Program-made: the position numbers and the translations under genes
Notes under the pieces: model-generated
Databases searched by the model: none
What the model was told of the DNA's origin: nothing
Seen by the model: only the letters and a program-made list of their open reading frames with translations
Source of the DNA: Microthrixaceae bacterium
GTDB lineage: Bacteria; Actinomycetota; Acidimicrobiia; Acidimicrobiales; Microtrichaceae
Direction: 5' to 3'
DNA: 37,833 bases
Assembly (NCBI GenBank): GCA_019694615.1
Contig: JAIBBP010000043.1
Coordinates: forward strand, 1-37,833
Shown here: positions 7,860-16,146 of the stretch, one piece after another
Layout of the letters: the number at the start of each line of letters is the position of its first letter
Numbering within the stretch: the stretch's first letter is position 1

Positions 7860-9065
7860 CTACCGCTCGACGCCGCCGGCGGGGCATCTCTCGACGATCA
7901 CCCGGTTGCAGCGCACCTGAGGGCCCTTCTCGAACCCGACGACATAGCCGTTGGCGGCCGGCTCGCCGATCGGGAAGTCCGTCGACACCACCTGCGCACC
8001 CGACTCGAGCGCGAGGTCACGGTCGGTGGTGTCGCCGGTGGTCGCCTCCACCAGGTCGGCATCCGCTCGGGTCCGGATGAAGAAGCCCTGCTTCACCAGC
8101 TCGGTGATGCGCGGAGCCTCGGTCGGATCATTGATCTTCACGACGGCCTGGTCGTCGTCCCCGTCCTCCGCCGAGCTGGTGAACAGCACCCGGCCTTCGA
8201 GCGATGGATGCCCGGCCAGGTAGTCGGTGCGGTAGCCGCCAGCGTTGTCCATGAACAACATGATCTGGCCGCGGACATCGTCGATCTCGGGCCAACCCTC
8301 GGTGGTGACCGCATCGCGAAGCGTCTCGGCATCGCCGCGAACGTCGTCGGGGGTGAGGAGACGTTCATCGTCGAACACCGAGCGGATCTCGGCGTCGAGG
8401 GCGTCCATCTGGGTCGCGTCGATCTTGACGACCTTGGTGATGTCGAGCGGCGCCGGCAACGGGTCGTCCTTCAGCTCGACGTTGATGACGATCGGCACGT
8501 GGTCGGCGTTCGCATCCGACCACGCCCTGATCTCCTGGAGGCACCCGACAAAGGTCGGGCACGTGGTGCCGAAATCGATGTCGACGATGTGGAGAACCTT
8601 GAACCCGGGCGCGTCGAGGCCCGAGGGGATCGGCGTGTCGGGGACGTTCAGCATCGACGGAGCGAGGGGCTTCGCGAACAGTCCACCCTCGGGATCGGCC
8701 CAGATGTCGAGCTCGAAGCTTCGAATGCCGCTCTCGAGCTGATCGGTGAGCGACTGGTGGGTGTAGTTCAGCGCGTTGATGTCGCCGAGCGCCTTCGCCG
8801 GCTCACCGAATGCCTCCACCGCGGCCTTCTCCGCCTCGAAAAGCCTCGTCTCGGGCGCGACGTGATAGCTGTTGTGCGTTCCGATCATCTGCAGCTCGTT
8901 GAGGGCGAGGCCGTCTGACGAAGCCGCGGGCGTGGTCGGCGAATCGGCGGAGCCGTCCCCCGACGAGCAGGCCCCACAGGTGAGTGCAGCGGCCGCCACA
9001 GTCAACGCGACGTGTCGTCGCGCCGACCGCCGGATCGACGACAACCTCAGTGCGACGCCAGCCAC
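7860..9065 (-). CDS. Calcium-dependent PI-PLC-like lipoprotein/secreted phosphodiesterase
   Basis: About 401 residues. After a short basic stretch comes a hydrophobic segment ending 'ALTCGACSSG', a probable export signal and possible (weak) lipobox. The mature part opens with 'LQMIGTHNSYH', the first catalytic-His motif of PI-PLC-C1-type enzymes, then 'YTHQSLTDQLESGIRSFELD', 'VLHIVDIDFGTTCPTF' and 'IVINVELKDD', all typical of that family. It would cleave phosphoinositide-like or other phosphodiester headgroups outside the membrane. The start is uncertain: GTG 9065 overlaps the upstream DUF2505 gene by 19 nt, and TTG 9044 is the alternative. The long open frame continuing to 9749 is not protein-like. 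Probably an operon with DUF2505. Confidence 0.8.
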   Translation of the reverse strand: MAGVALRLSSIRRSARRHVALTVAAAALTCGACSSGDGSADSPTTPAASSDGLALNELQMIGTHNSYHVAPETRLFEAEKAAVEAFGEPAKALGDINALNYTHQSLTDQLESGIRSFELDIWADPEGGLFAKPLAPSMLNVPDTPIPSGLDAPGFKVLHIVDIDFGTTCPTFVGCLQEIRAWSDANADHVPIVINVELKDDPLPAPLDITKVVKIDATQMDALDAEIRSVFDDERLLTPDDVRGDAETLRDAVTTEGWPEIDDVRGQIMLFMDNAGGYRTDYLAGHPSLEGRVLFTSSAEDGDDDQAVVKINDPTEAPRITELVKQGFFIRTRADADLVEATTGDTTDRDLALESGAQVVSTDFPIGEPAANGYVVGFEKGPQVRCNRVIVERCPAGGVER

Positions 9066-9553
9066 TCGTCGCCGAGCCGGAACTCCTCGTCGAGTTGCTT
9101 CTCGGCGAGGCCCTTGGCGAACCCTTCGATCTTGCCGCCTACGAGCGGGATCGAGACCTTGATCTCGACGGTGATCGTGTAGGTCGTCGCGCCGTCGCCG
9201 TCGGCTTCGAGCAGCGTCTGGCCCTTCATGTCGATCGGCACACCCTTGGTGTCTAGGGTGAACGTGCCGCCGTAGGTGCCGTCGCCGAAATCGTTCCAGT
9301 CGTCGATCGACACGACCGTGTTGCGCGGCTTGATGAACTTCTTGGCGAATCCGGGGATGCCGTCGACGTCGACCTCGCGGGTGACGGTGAGGTTCAGGTT
9401 CTTCTTCGTCTTCTTCTTCTCCACGACCGTCACGCCGTGGTGGCCCATGCCTTCGAACTTGGCGATGTGGGCGTCGGGGTTGCTGAACATCTTCCAGCAA
9501 TCGGCGATGGGTGCGTCGAACGTGTGCGTCTTGACCAGCTTCATGGCGGACAT
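9047..9553 (-). CDS. DUF2505 family protein (SRPBCC-like fold)
   Basis: 168 residues, matching the length of DUF2505 proteins common in mycobacteria and relatives. It opens 'MKLVKTHTFDAPIADCWKMF', the usual first strand and helix of START/SRPBCC-like lipid-binding folds, and has the conserved 'VEIKVSIPLVGGKIEGF' near the C-terminus. No catalytic residues are known for the family; binding of a hydrophobic ligand is a plausible inference. It is co-directional and overlapping with the PI-PLC gene. Its start lies 47 bp from a 19-bp palindromic operator that also faces the CoA-transferase, so that site may control both directions. Confidence 0.78.
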   Translation of the reverse strand: MSAMKLVKTHTFDAPIADCWKMFSNPDAHIAKFEGMGHHGVTVVEKKKTKKNLNLTVTREVDVDGIPGFAKKFIKPRNTVVSIDDWNDFGDGTYGGTFTLDTKGVPIDMKGQTLLEADGDGATTYTITVEIKVSIPLVGGKIEGFAKGLAEKQLDEEFRLGDEWLASH

Positions 9554-9599
9554 GATGCCCGCTCTCGTGCAAGTGTGCTCGCTCGATGCGGTTGGCCCT

Positions 9600-9620
9600 A
9601 ATCTGACACTCCGTCAGATT
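9600..9620. promoter_or_regulatory. Operator copy 1 (19-bp TetR-type palindrome)
   Basis: ATCTGAC-ACTCC-GTCAGAT at 9601-9619, extending to 8-bp arms at 9600-9620. It stands 23 nt before the CoA-transferase ATG. A possible -10 box TAATCT (9599-9604) overlaps its left arm, so a bound dimer would block transcription initiation. It is shared with the divergent DUF2505 gene. Confidence 0.8.
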
Positions 9621-9642
9621 TCGACCAAATCCGGAGAACACC

Positions 9643-10875
9643 ATGGCCAAGCCGGCACCCCTCGCAGGAGTTCGCATCATCGAGTGTTCGATCCTCGGGC
9701 CGGGGGCGCTCACCACGCACCTGGTCGATCTGGGCGCGGAGGTCATCAAGATCGAGTCGCCGGCCGGCGACTACATCCGCCGCATGACCTGGCCGATCGT
9801 TGAAGGCGTGTCGCTCATGCACCTCCACATCAACCGGGGCAAACGATCGTTGGTGCTCGATCTCCGCACTCCCGAGGGCGTCGAGGTATTCCGTGATCTC
9901 GCCCGCACCGCTGACGCCGTCATCGAGGGCATGCGCCCCGGTGGCCTGGCGCGGAAGGGGCTCGGCTACGACGACCTGAAAAAGATCAACCCCAAGATCG
10001 TGTTCTGCAACATCTCCGGCTACGGCATGACGGGTCCCTACAAGGACATGCCGAGCCACGGCATCGCGTACGACACGTGGGGCGGTCTCGTGAAGGCGGA
10101 GACCGACGACGAAGGCTTCTGCTACATCCCCGAGCACCCCTCCACCGGCATCCACGCCGGTCCACTGTTCGGCGCGTTCGGTGTGGTGTCGGCGATCCTT
10201 GGGGCCCGCGCCACCGGTGAGGGTTCGGCTCTCGAGATCGCACAGTCCGATGCCTCCGCTGCGATGGACTGGCTGCGTAGCGAGACATGGAAGGCCTACG
10301 AGCGTCCCGAGGACGAGGTGACGGGCAACCCCAGCGACAACTTCGAGCGCCGTGCTCCCGGCACCGCCGGTATGCGCGACGGCGTCCGCTACCAGTTCTA
10401 CGTGACCAAGGACGACCGCCACGTGCTGTTCATGGCGTCGGAGCAGGAGTTCTGGAAGAACTTCTGCGACGGGGTCGGCCGTCCCGATCTGTTCGAGAAG
10501 TGGCCGGGCAGCCAGTACGGCGACCACGCCAAGGGCAACCGCGAGCTTCAGGCGATCCTGCGCGAGATCTTCCTCACCAAGACGGCGGAGGAGTGGATCC
10601 TTTTCGGCGACGACAAGAACACGCCGATCGCTCCCGTGAACACACCGCAGACGATCGCCGAGGACCCGCAGTTCAAGGACCGCTTCCACTGGATGCCGGC
10701 TGACGAGGTCGGCGCGGACATGCTGGGAACGCCGCTCAAGTTCATGGACGTCGACATGCCGAAGATGACCAAGGCTCCGACCGTGGGACAGCACACCGAC
10801 GATGTGCTGTCGTCGGTGCTCGGCTACGACGAGGCGAAGATCGGCGCGCTGCGCGAAAGCGGCGCCATCGGCTGA
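9643..10875 (+). CDS. Family III CoA-transferase (CaiB/BaiF), atypical active site
   Basis: 410 residues, the normal family length. The N-terminal fold signature 'LVDLGAEVIKIESPAGD' and the 'GMRPGGLARKGLGYDDL', 'ISGYGMTGPY' and 'GARATGEGSALEIAQSDA' blocks are all present. These enzymes move CoA between carboxylic acids through an Asp-bound acyl intermediate. In this protein the segment that normally carries the Asp (G-D-x-x-x-G) reads 'STGIHAGPLFG', with Ile170-His171 at the expected place, so ordinary transferase chemistry is in doubt. GGAG at 9633 precedes the ATG by 6 nt. Regulation is probably by the palindrome 23 nt upstream. An 18-bp palindrome follows the stop. Confidence 0.88.
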   Translation: MAKPAPLAGVRIIECSILGPGALTTHLVDLGAEVIKIESPAGDYIRRMTWPIVEGVSLMHLHINRGKRSLVLDLRTPEGVEVFRDLARTADAVIEGMRPGGLARKGLGYDDLKKINPKIVFCNISGYGMTGPYKDMPSHGIAYDTWGGLVKAETDDEGFCYIPEHPSTGIHAGPLFGAFGVVSAILGARATGEGSALEIAQSDASAAMDWLRSETWKAYERPEDEVTGNPSDNFERRAPGTAGMRDGVRYQFYVTKDDRHVLFMASEQEFWKNFCDGVGRPDLFEKWPGSQYGDHAKGNRELQAILREIFLTKTAEEWILFGDDKNTPIAPVNTPQTIAEDPQFKDRFHWMPADEVGADMLGTPLKFMDVDMPKMTKAPTVGQHTDDVLSSVLGYDEAKIGALRESGAIG

Positions 10876-10882
10876 GGGTGCC

Positions 10883-10900
10883 GCTGAGCGCGCGCTCAGC
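10883..10900. terminator. Palindrome after the CoA-transferase
   Basis: A perfect 18-bp self-complementary sequence (GCTGAGCGCGCGCTCAGC) begins 8 nt after the stop codon. It is very GC-rich with no T-tract, so it would be a U-less hairpin terminator at best. Confidence 0.45.
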
Positions 10901-10932
10901 CAGCCCAGCCCGCCGCAGCCCCGTCCCGCCTG

Positions 10933-10985
10933 CCGAACCGTGGGGAAACCCCGCGACCTGTTCTCCTAGTTTCCCCACGCTTCGG
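10933..10985. repeat. Hairpin element, copy A, upstream of the sigma factor
   Basis: Arms 10933-10949 and 10969-10985 pair over 17 bp with one mismatch (CCGAACCGTGGGGAAAC and its complement). The 19-nt loop contains GACCTGT. Copy B lies at 12911-12962 with the same left arm and the same loop core. Both copies begin 107 nt before the start codon of the following gene. Confidence 0.75.
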
Positions 10986-11039
10986 CGAGTGGAGCCGGGC
11001 GGCGTTACACCTGTGGTGGTGGTGACGTAGTACGGGGAT

Positions 11040-11627
11040 GTGAACAACGACGATCCTGAGCTGATCGCACGCATCGCCGGCGGCGACGAGGTGGCCTTTG
11101 AGCGGTTCTACCGCCGACACCTCGACTCCGTCGTTACCTACGGGGTGCGGCACTGCCGCGACTCACATGAGGTGTCAGAGTTGTGCGCCGCAGTGTTCCT
11201 TTCGGTGTGGCAGAGCGCCCGTTCGTTCGACGGGTCGCGCGGCTCGACGTCGGCGTGGTTGTACCGCATTGCCGCGAACCGGTTGATCGACCTTCGTCGA
11301 GGTGACCGCCGCCGAGCGATGCTGACCGCCCGCCTGATCGAGCGGCGGGTCCTCGATCCGGACGACATCGGACGCCTGACCGAACGCATCGACGCTGAAC
11401 GCTCGGCGTCCGAGGTGGTCGACGCCGTCCGTTCGCTTCCCGACGCGCAACGTCAGGCCGTGGAGCTCATCGCGATCGACGGACTCAGCGCGACCGAAGC
11501 GGCGGCGCGGGTCGGCACGTCGCCGACCGCCATGCGGATGCGGCTGTCGCGTGCGCGCCGGACGGTCAGCGACGCCATTGATCCCCAACCCCATTCTCAC
11601 GACGACCCGGCGGAGGTACTGCCATGA
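11040..11627 (+). CDS. ECF-type RNA polymerase sigma factor
   Basis: 195 residues with sigma region 2 ('FERFYRRHLDSVVTYGV' through 'AWLYRIAANRLIDLRRGDR') and region 4 ('LPDAQRQAVELIAIDGL' through 'TAMRMRLSRARRTV', the promoter -35-binding helix-turn-helix), joined by a short linker; region 3 is absent. It would direct RNA polymerase to a small stress- or envelope-related regulon. The GTG start lies close to a CGTAGTAC sequence, so the message may be nearly leaderless. The stop overlaps the ATG of the next gene by 4 nt (ATGA), the usual sigma/anti-sigma arrangement. Copy A of the repeated hairpin is upstream, which hints at autoregulation. Confidence 0.9.
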   Translation: MNNDDPELIARIAGGDEVAFERFYRRHLDSVVTYGVRHCRDSHEVSELCAAVFLSVWQSARSFDGSRGSTSAWLYRIAANRLIDLRRGDRRRAMLTARLIERRVLDPDDIGRLTERIDAERSASEVVDAVRSLPDAQRQAVELIAIDGLSATEAAARVGTSPTAMRMRLSRARRTVSDAIDPQPHSHDDPAEVLP

Positions 11628-12883
11628 CCGACACGTTCGAAGATCGACTTCTCGACGTTCTGCTCGACGAGGTGCGCGAGCCCTCGATCCCACCCTTCGA
11701 GAACCCACACCCGGCGTCGAAGTCGTCGCGACGGTGGGTGACGGCGGTCGCAGGCATTGCTGCGTCGATCGCCGTGGTTGCGGGGGTCGTCGTGGTGCTC
11801 AACCGACCCGACGAGGTGCGCGTGGAGACGGCCGACGCCCCGTCGACGACGGCCGCGTCCACCAACACCTATCTCACCTTCGGCGATCCGATCGGCACGG
11901 TCTACCGGACGGCGCCTGCGGTCGACGCGAGGGCTGCCTTCAGCTACCGGCCAAAGGGCGACCCCGGTTGGACGATTCAAATCGACTCCGGCATGAGAGG
12001 GCCGATGGCCGACGGGCTCCCCGTGGTCGCGACGATCGACGGGCGGGTTCTCCGGACCCTCACGATCGACCAGTCTGGCGGGAAGCCGTTCGGCATCTAC
12101 TTCTGGAGTGAGTCCGACGGCTCCACCTGGGCGATCTCCGCCTGGAACCCAGCAGTCGGCGGCATCGTCGATGCTGCCGGCGACGCTCAGCGGTTCGCCC
12201 TCATAGAGGCCTTCCTTCGGCAGCTCACCTATGTCGACGGTGCATTCCGGGCCGGCTCGGAGTACGAGTCGTTCGTGCCGCCGGATCGTGCGCCGGTGCG
12301 GTGGACGATCTCCGACGATCGGCGGGGGCTCTCGTCGCTCGTGGACTCTGATACCGACATCGCAGCGCTCGCCGGTGAGGCGACAACGGTGCGTGGTCAT
12401 GCCGCTGTATTCGACGGCCGCTCGATTACCTGGCGCGAATCGGACGACGAGGTCCTGACGATGTGGGTGCAGCGGGTGGACCCTCGCTTCGACGACGGCT
12501 CGTCTACGACGACGTTGGACGAGATCGTCGCGATGGCGGAGGCCCTGACGCCCAGTAACCGTGAGGTGTACGACGCGCTGCCGCTGTTGCGGGGCGCGAA
12601 GGACGAGCGGGTCGTGGTGATGCCGCCACCGGGTGCGGGGTCGGCGATGTTCGTCACCCAGGAGCTCACGGAGACTGGCACCGGCGGCGGCATGGCGGGG
12701 CCGGTTGGTTCCGAGGGCGTGGCCCTCGATGTCGACGATGGTGTCGTCGGGTTCCGGGTCTGGGTGCAGGGGGCCGGTGAGGTAATCAGCGGCGACGTGC
12801 CGGCCTGCGCCCAGACGGTGATGGTTCCGCCGCCCGGCGAACCGGCAGCGACCGTCGTCCTCGACCCGACCTGCACCGGGTAG
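11624..12883 (+). CDS. Single-pass membrane protein, probable anti-sigma factor
   Basis: 419 residues. A short cytoplasmic N-terminus (about 40 residues, no HXXXCXXC zinc motif visible) precedes one membrane helix ('WVTAVAGIAASIAVVAGVVV', about 38-57). A long Ser/Thr-containing extracytoplasmic domain of some 350 residues follows, which I do not recognise. Topology and the ATGA overlap with the ECF sigma gene suggest it sequesters that sigma factor at the membrane and senses an outside signal. The anti-sigma role is inferred from context; no classical anti-sigma domain is evident. Confidence 0.7.
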   Translation: MTDTFEDRLLDVLLDEVREPSIPPFENPHPASKSSRRWVTAVAGIAASIAVVAGVVVVLNRPDEVRVETADAPSTTAASTNTYLTFGDPIGTVYRTAPAVDARAAFSYRPKGDPGWTIQIDSGMRGPMADGLPVVATIDGRVLRTLTIDQSGGKPFGIYFWSESDGSTWAISAWNPAVGGIVDAAGDAQRFALIEAFLRQLTYVDGAFRAGSEYESFVPPDRAPVRWTISDDRRGLSSLVDSDTDIAALAGEATTVRGHAAVFDGRSITWRESDDEVLTMWVQRVDPRFDDGSSTTTLDEIVAMAEALTPSNREVYDALPLLRGAKDERVVVMPPPGAGSAMFVTQELTETGTGGGMAGPVGSEGVALDVDDGVVGFRVWVQGAGEVISGDVPACAQTVMVPPPGEPAATVVLDPTCTG

Positions 12884-12910
12884 CGCCTCCTCCCACGCCC
12901 TGGAACGACT

Positions 12911-12962
12911 CCGAACCGTGGGGAAACTCGGTGACCTGTCCCCCGACTTTTCCCCACGGTTC
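12911..12962. repeat. Hairpin element, copy B, upstream of the SRPBCC gene
   Basis: Arms 12913-12926 and 12949-12962 pair perfectly over 14 bp (GAACCGTGGGGAAA and its complement). The loop contains GACCTGT, as in copy A. It sits after the anti-sigma gene and before the SRPBCC gene. Confidence 0.75.
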
Positions 12963-13017
12963 AAGTGGCGTCGAGGTCGCAACCTCAGGTGGGGCGCGGC
13001 TTCGTACACTCCGCCTG

Positions 13018-13485
13018 ATGCCTCGTTCGGTGATCGTCACTCGTTCGGTTCTCCTCGCCGCACCGGCGCAGGAGGTTTGGGCCGTCGTGTCGACGCCGGC
13101 CGGTGTCAACGCGGAGATGATGCCGCTCGTGCGAATGACGTTCCCCTCCTCGGTGGCAGGGCTGACCCCAGATGACATCGCGATGGGCGCGGTGGTCTGC
13201 CGGTGTTGGATGCTCGCCGGCGGTGTGCTGCCATTCGATCGTCACGCGCTCGCGTTCGAGTCGATCGCCGGCACCGAGTTCGTCGAGGAGTCGACGTCCT
13301 GGCTACAGCGCCGTTGGCGTCACGAGCGGTCCGTCGTCACTCTCGATCCCGGTCGGTGTCGCGTGACCGACTGCATCACCATCGAGCCTCGGGTGCCACT
13401 CGCCAGACCGTTCGTGCGCCGGATCGTCCCGTTGGTGTTCGAGCACCGCCACCGTCGACTGGAGCAGCGCTTCGGCGCCGGATGA
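13018..13485 (+). CDS. SRPBCC/polyketide-cyclase-like protein
   Basis: 155 residues from ATG 13018. It opens 'SVLLAAPAQEVWAVVSTPAG', the first strand and helix of START/SRPBCC-fold proteins, and ends with an amphipathic helix 'IVPLVFEHRHRRLEQRFG', the usual long C-terminal helix. Ligand or reaction is unknown; the family includes lipid carriers, cyclases and stress proteins. TACACT at 13005-13010 ends 7 nt before the ATG, which would make a leaderless mRNA. Its upstream region resembles that of the ECF sigma gene, so it may belong to the same sigma regulon. Confidence 0.7.
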   Translation: MPRSVIVTRSVLLAAPAQEVWAVVSTPAGVNAEMMPLVRMTFPSSVAGLTPDDIAMGAVVCRCWMLAGGVLPFDRHALAFESIAGTEFVEESTSWLQRRWRHERSVVTLDPGRCRVTDCITIEPRVPLARPFVRRIVPLVFEHRHRRLEQRFGAG

Positions 13486-13490
13486 CCGTT

Positions 13491-13541
13491 CACTCTGGAG
13501 CGACAAGGTGCAGCGGGACTGCACCTCAGCGCTCCAAAGTG
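13491..13541. terminator. Hairpin terminator after the SRPBCC gene
   Basis: The outer arms CACTCTGGAGCG (13491-13502) and CGCTCCAAAGTG (13530-13541) pair with one mismatch. The inner arms AGGTGCAG and CTGCACCT pair perfectly around a CGGGA loop. It starts 5 nt after the stop codon and has no T-tract. Confidence 0.6.
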
Positions 13542-13604
13542 GCCGCCGCGGAGATGCCCGCCCGTGCCGCCCCTCACGGTGGCGGTTCCGCCGCCGCTGT
13601 AGCA

Positions 13605-13623
13605 TTCTGACGGTCCGTCAGAT
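13605..13623. promoter_or_regulatory. Operator copy 2 (19-bp TetR-type palindrome)
   Basis: TTCTGAC-GGTCC-GTCAGAT. The inner 17 bp (13606-13622) form a perfect palindrome around a central T. It ends 20 nt before the TTG start of the acyl-CoA ligase. A possible -10 box TAGCAT (13600-13605) abuts its left end. Confidence 0.85.
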
Positions 13624-13643
13624 TTCACTCGAAGGGAACGGGG

Positions 13644-15275
13644 TTGAGCGCTACGCGGATCGAAGGCTTGGACTCCGCCGACTGCACGGTGCCCGGCCTC
13701 CTCGCCCGGGCGGTCGAGCGGTTCGGCGACAGCGAGGCGATCGTCGATCGCAGCGTCGAACCTCACGTTCGTCTCACCTACTCCGCGCTCGCGGACGAGG
13801 CTCGCGCCACCGCCAAGGCCCTTGTCGCGGCGGGCGTCGAGTCCGGCGACAGGGTCGCAATCTGGGCGCCCAACATCTGGGAGTGGCCAGTCACCCTGCT
13901 TGGCATCCACCTGGCCGGCGCCACCGTCGTTCCGCTGAACACCCGCTACAAGGGGAGCGAGGCAGCGGACATCATCCGGCGCAGCGGGGCGAAGCTGCTC
14001 TTCACCGTGCAGGGGTTCCTCGGCAACGACTACGTGTCGATGCTCGACGGACAGGATCTGCCCGGTCTGGAACAGATCGTCGTGATGCGCGGCGACGTTC
14101 CTGCCGGCGCCGTCGGGTGCGAAGCACTGATCGCTGCGGCGAGCGATCCAGCGCTCGACCAACAGCTCGACGCTCGGATCGCCGCGGTTTCGCCTGAGCA
14201 CGTCGCCGACATCATCTACACGTCGGGCACGACCGGCGCGCCGAAGGGCGTGATGTGCGCCCACCGTCAGACGGTGCTGGCTTTCGACGCGTGGGGCACG
14301 ATCGTCGGGTTGCGCGCTGAGGACCGCTACCTCGTCATCAACCCGTTCTTCCACTCCTTCGGCTACAAGGCGGGCATCATCGCCTCGCTGGTGAAGGGAA
14401 ACGCGCTCATCCCGCTGGCCACCTTTGACGTCGCCGCGGTGATGGAGACGATCGAGGCGGAGCGGATCACGACGTTGCCCGGCCCGCCGACGATCTTCCA
14501 GACGATCATCAACCACCCGGCGTTCGACATCGACAGGCTCTCGACGCTGCGCCTCGCCGTCACCGGCGCGGCGAGCATCCCGGTCCAGCTCATCCGCGAC
14601 ATGCGTGAGATCCTGGGGTTCGACACCGTGCTTTCGGCCTACGGCCTCACCGAGGCGTGCGGCATAGCGACGGTGTCTCGCCACGATGACCCGCCCGAGA
14701 TCATCGCCAACTACTCGGGCCGTGCTATCCCCGATGTCGAGGTGCGGATCGCGGATGACGCCGGAAACGAGGTCGCCCGCGGCGAACAGGGCGAGGTGCT
14801 GATCCGCGGCTACCAGGTAATGCTCGGGTACTTCGACGCGCCGGAACAGACGGCCGAGACCATTGACGCCGACGGCTGGTTGCACACAGGCGATGTCGGC
14901 ATCATGAACCCCGACGGCTACCTGAAGATCACCGACCGAACGAAGGACATGTTCATCGTCGGTGGGTTCAACGCCTACCCCGCCGAGATCGAGTCCTTGA
15001 TGTCGGAGCATCCAGACATCGCCCAGGCCTCGGTCGTGGGCGTGCCCGACGAACGCATGGGTGAAGTCGGGTACGCGTTCGTCGTGCTCCGCCCCGGGGC
15101 GGCGACGACGGCGGAGGAGATCAAAGGCTGGGCCAAAGGCCACATGGCGAACTACAAGGTGCCTGCCACGGTCGAGATCATCGCGGATCTGCCGGTGAAC
15201 GCGGCCGGCAAGGTGGTCAAGTTCGAGCTGCGCGACCGTGCCGTCGCGAACCAGTCGGGGAGGGGAGCCCAATGA
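13644..15275 (+). CDS. Acyl-CoA synthetase (FadD3-like)
   Basis: 543 residues. ANL motifs are complete: 'YTSGTTGAPKG' (192-202), 'YGLTEACG' (333-340), 'WLHTGDVG' (412-419), 'DRTKDMFIVGGFNAYPAEIE' (431-450) and the catalytic Lys K523 in 'VNAAGKVVK'. The overall pattern resembles FadD3-type ligases that activate steroid ring-derived or other bulky acids; that substrate class is an inference. The start is TTG 13644, supported by GAAGGGA 6-12 nt upstream. The gene heads a three-gene operon (ligase, F420 oxidoreductase, TetR) with a 4-nt ATGA overlap to the next gene. The 19-bp palindrome 20 nt upstream is the probable operator. Confidence 0.92.
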   Translation: MSATRIEGLDSADCTVPGLLARAVERFGDSEAIVDRSVEPHVRLTYSALADEARATAKALVAAGVESGDRVAIWAPNIWEWPVTLLGIHLAGATVVPLNTRYKGSEAADIIRRSGAKLLFTVQGFLGNDYVSMLDGQDLPGLEQIVVMRGDVPAGAVGCEALIAAASDPALDQQLDARIAAVSPEHVADIIYTSGTTGAPKGVMCAHRQTVLAFDAWGTIVGLRAEDRYLVINPFFHSFGYKAGIIASLVKGNALIPLATFDVAAVMETIEAERITTLPGPPTIFQTIINHPAFDIDRLSTLRLAVTGAASIPVQLIRDMREILGFDTVLSAYGLTEACGIATVSRHDDPPEIIANYSGRAIPDVEVRIADDAGNEVARGEQGEVLIRGYQVMLGYFDAPEQTAETIDADGWLHTGDVGIMNPDGYLKITDRTKDMFIVGGFNAYPAEIESLMSEHPDIAQASVVGVPDERMGEVGYAFVVLRPGAATTAEEIKGWAKGHMANYKVPATVEIIADLPVNAAGKVVKFELRDRAVANQSGRGAQ

Positions 15276-16144
15276 AGTTCGCTCAGGCCATGATCGGCCT
15301 CCCCGCGGAGGGCTACGTGGAGGCGGCGAAAGCCGCCGAGGAGGCAGGGTTCTCGGCGATCGCGCTGAGCGACCACGTCGTCACCCCCGAGAAGATCGAC
15401 TCGGCCTACCCCTACACGCCGGATGGCAAGCCCCAGTACGACCCTGCCTGGGACTTTCCCGACCCATGGGTAACCGTCGGAGCGATGGCAGCGGTCACGC
15501 AGCGCCTCGAGTTCTTCACCAACGTGTTCGTGTTGCCCGCCCGCAACCCGGTGCTCGTCGCCAAAGCGCTGGCCACTGCCGCGAAGCTCTCGGGCGATCG
15601 CGTCCGCCTGGGCATCGGCGCCGGATGGATGCGCGAGGAATTCGACCTCCTCGAACAGCGCTTCGGCGGCCGCGGCAAGCGGATGGACGAGATGGTAGAG
15701 GTCATGCGCGCGCTGTGGGGTGGCGGGTTCGTGGAGCATCACGGCGATGCCTACGACTTCGACCGCATCGAGATGCGCCCCGTGCCGAACCGGCAGGTTC
15801 CCATCTACGTCGGGGGTCATTCAGAGGTCGCGTTGCGGCGGGCTGCTCACCTCGACGGGTGGATCGGCGTCTACTACATGGTTGACGAGCTTGAGGAGTA
15901 CTGCCGGCGAATCCTCACCTATCGCGCCGAGGCGGGGCTGGCCGACGAGCCGTTCGAGATCGTCGCGTCGCCGATCTCGCACCCAAAGCCGGAGATCCTG
16001 GAACGACTTGCTGCCGTCGGTGTCACCACGATCCTTACGTCCGCGTGGATCTCCCAAGGCGTCGCCGCTCCCGAGTCGGTGCAGCACGGCATCGACTGCA
16101 TCAGAGCGTACGGCGACCGCTGGATCGCCCCGCTTCACCGATAA
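15272..16144 (+). CDS. LLM-class F420-dependent oxidoreductase
   Basis: 290 residues with the luciferase-like monooxygenase TIM-barrel pattern: 'KAAEEAGFSAIALSDHV' near the N-terminus, 'LSGDRVRLGIGAGWMREEFD' (about 110-129), then 'RGKRMDEMVEVMRALWGGGF' and 'VPIYVGGHSEVALRRAAHLDGW'. Such proteins use F420 or FMN; the TIGR03619-like pattern favours F420. They oxidise alcohols or reduce C=C/C=O bonds, here probably of the acid activated by the upstream ligase. It is translationally coupled to the ligase and 2 nt from the TetR gene. Confidence 0.9.
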   Translation: MKFAQAMIGLPAEGYVEAAKAAEEAGFSAIALSDHVVTPEKIDSAYPYTPDGKPQYDPAWDFPDPWVTVGAMAAVTQRLEFFTNVFVLPARNPVLVAKALATAAKLSGDRVRLGIGAGWMREEFDLLEQRFGGRGKRMDEMVEVMRALWGGGFVEHHGDAYDFDRIEMRPVPNRQVPIYVGGHSEVALRRAAHLDGWIGVYYMVDELEEYCRRILTYRAEAGLADEPFEIVASPISHPKPEILERLAAVGVTTILTSAWISQGVAAPESVQHGIDCIRAYGDRWIAPLHR

Positions 16145-16146
16145 CT

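Noticed and set aside
9066-9749. N-terminal extension of the PI-PLC frame up to 9749
   Set aside because: It is Arg/His-rich shadow sequence over DUF2505 and the intergenic operator. The signal-peptide-like start lies near 9044-9065.
13605-13623. Operator as a KstR or KstR2 site
   Set aside because: The sequence does not match the known KstR core (AACnnGTT) or the KstR2 CAAG/CTTG arms.
13320-15272. Long open frame (about 650 codons) antisense to the acyl-CoA ligase
   Set aside because: It mirrors the ligase codons, is rich in R/D/H/V with no domain pattern, and the plus-strand ligase is unambiguous. This is a GC-skew artefact.
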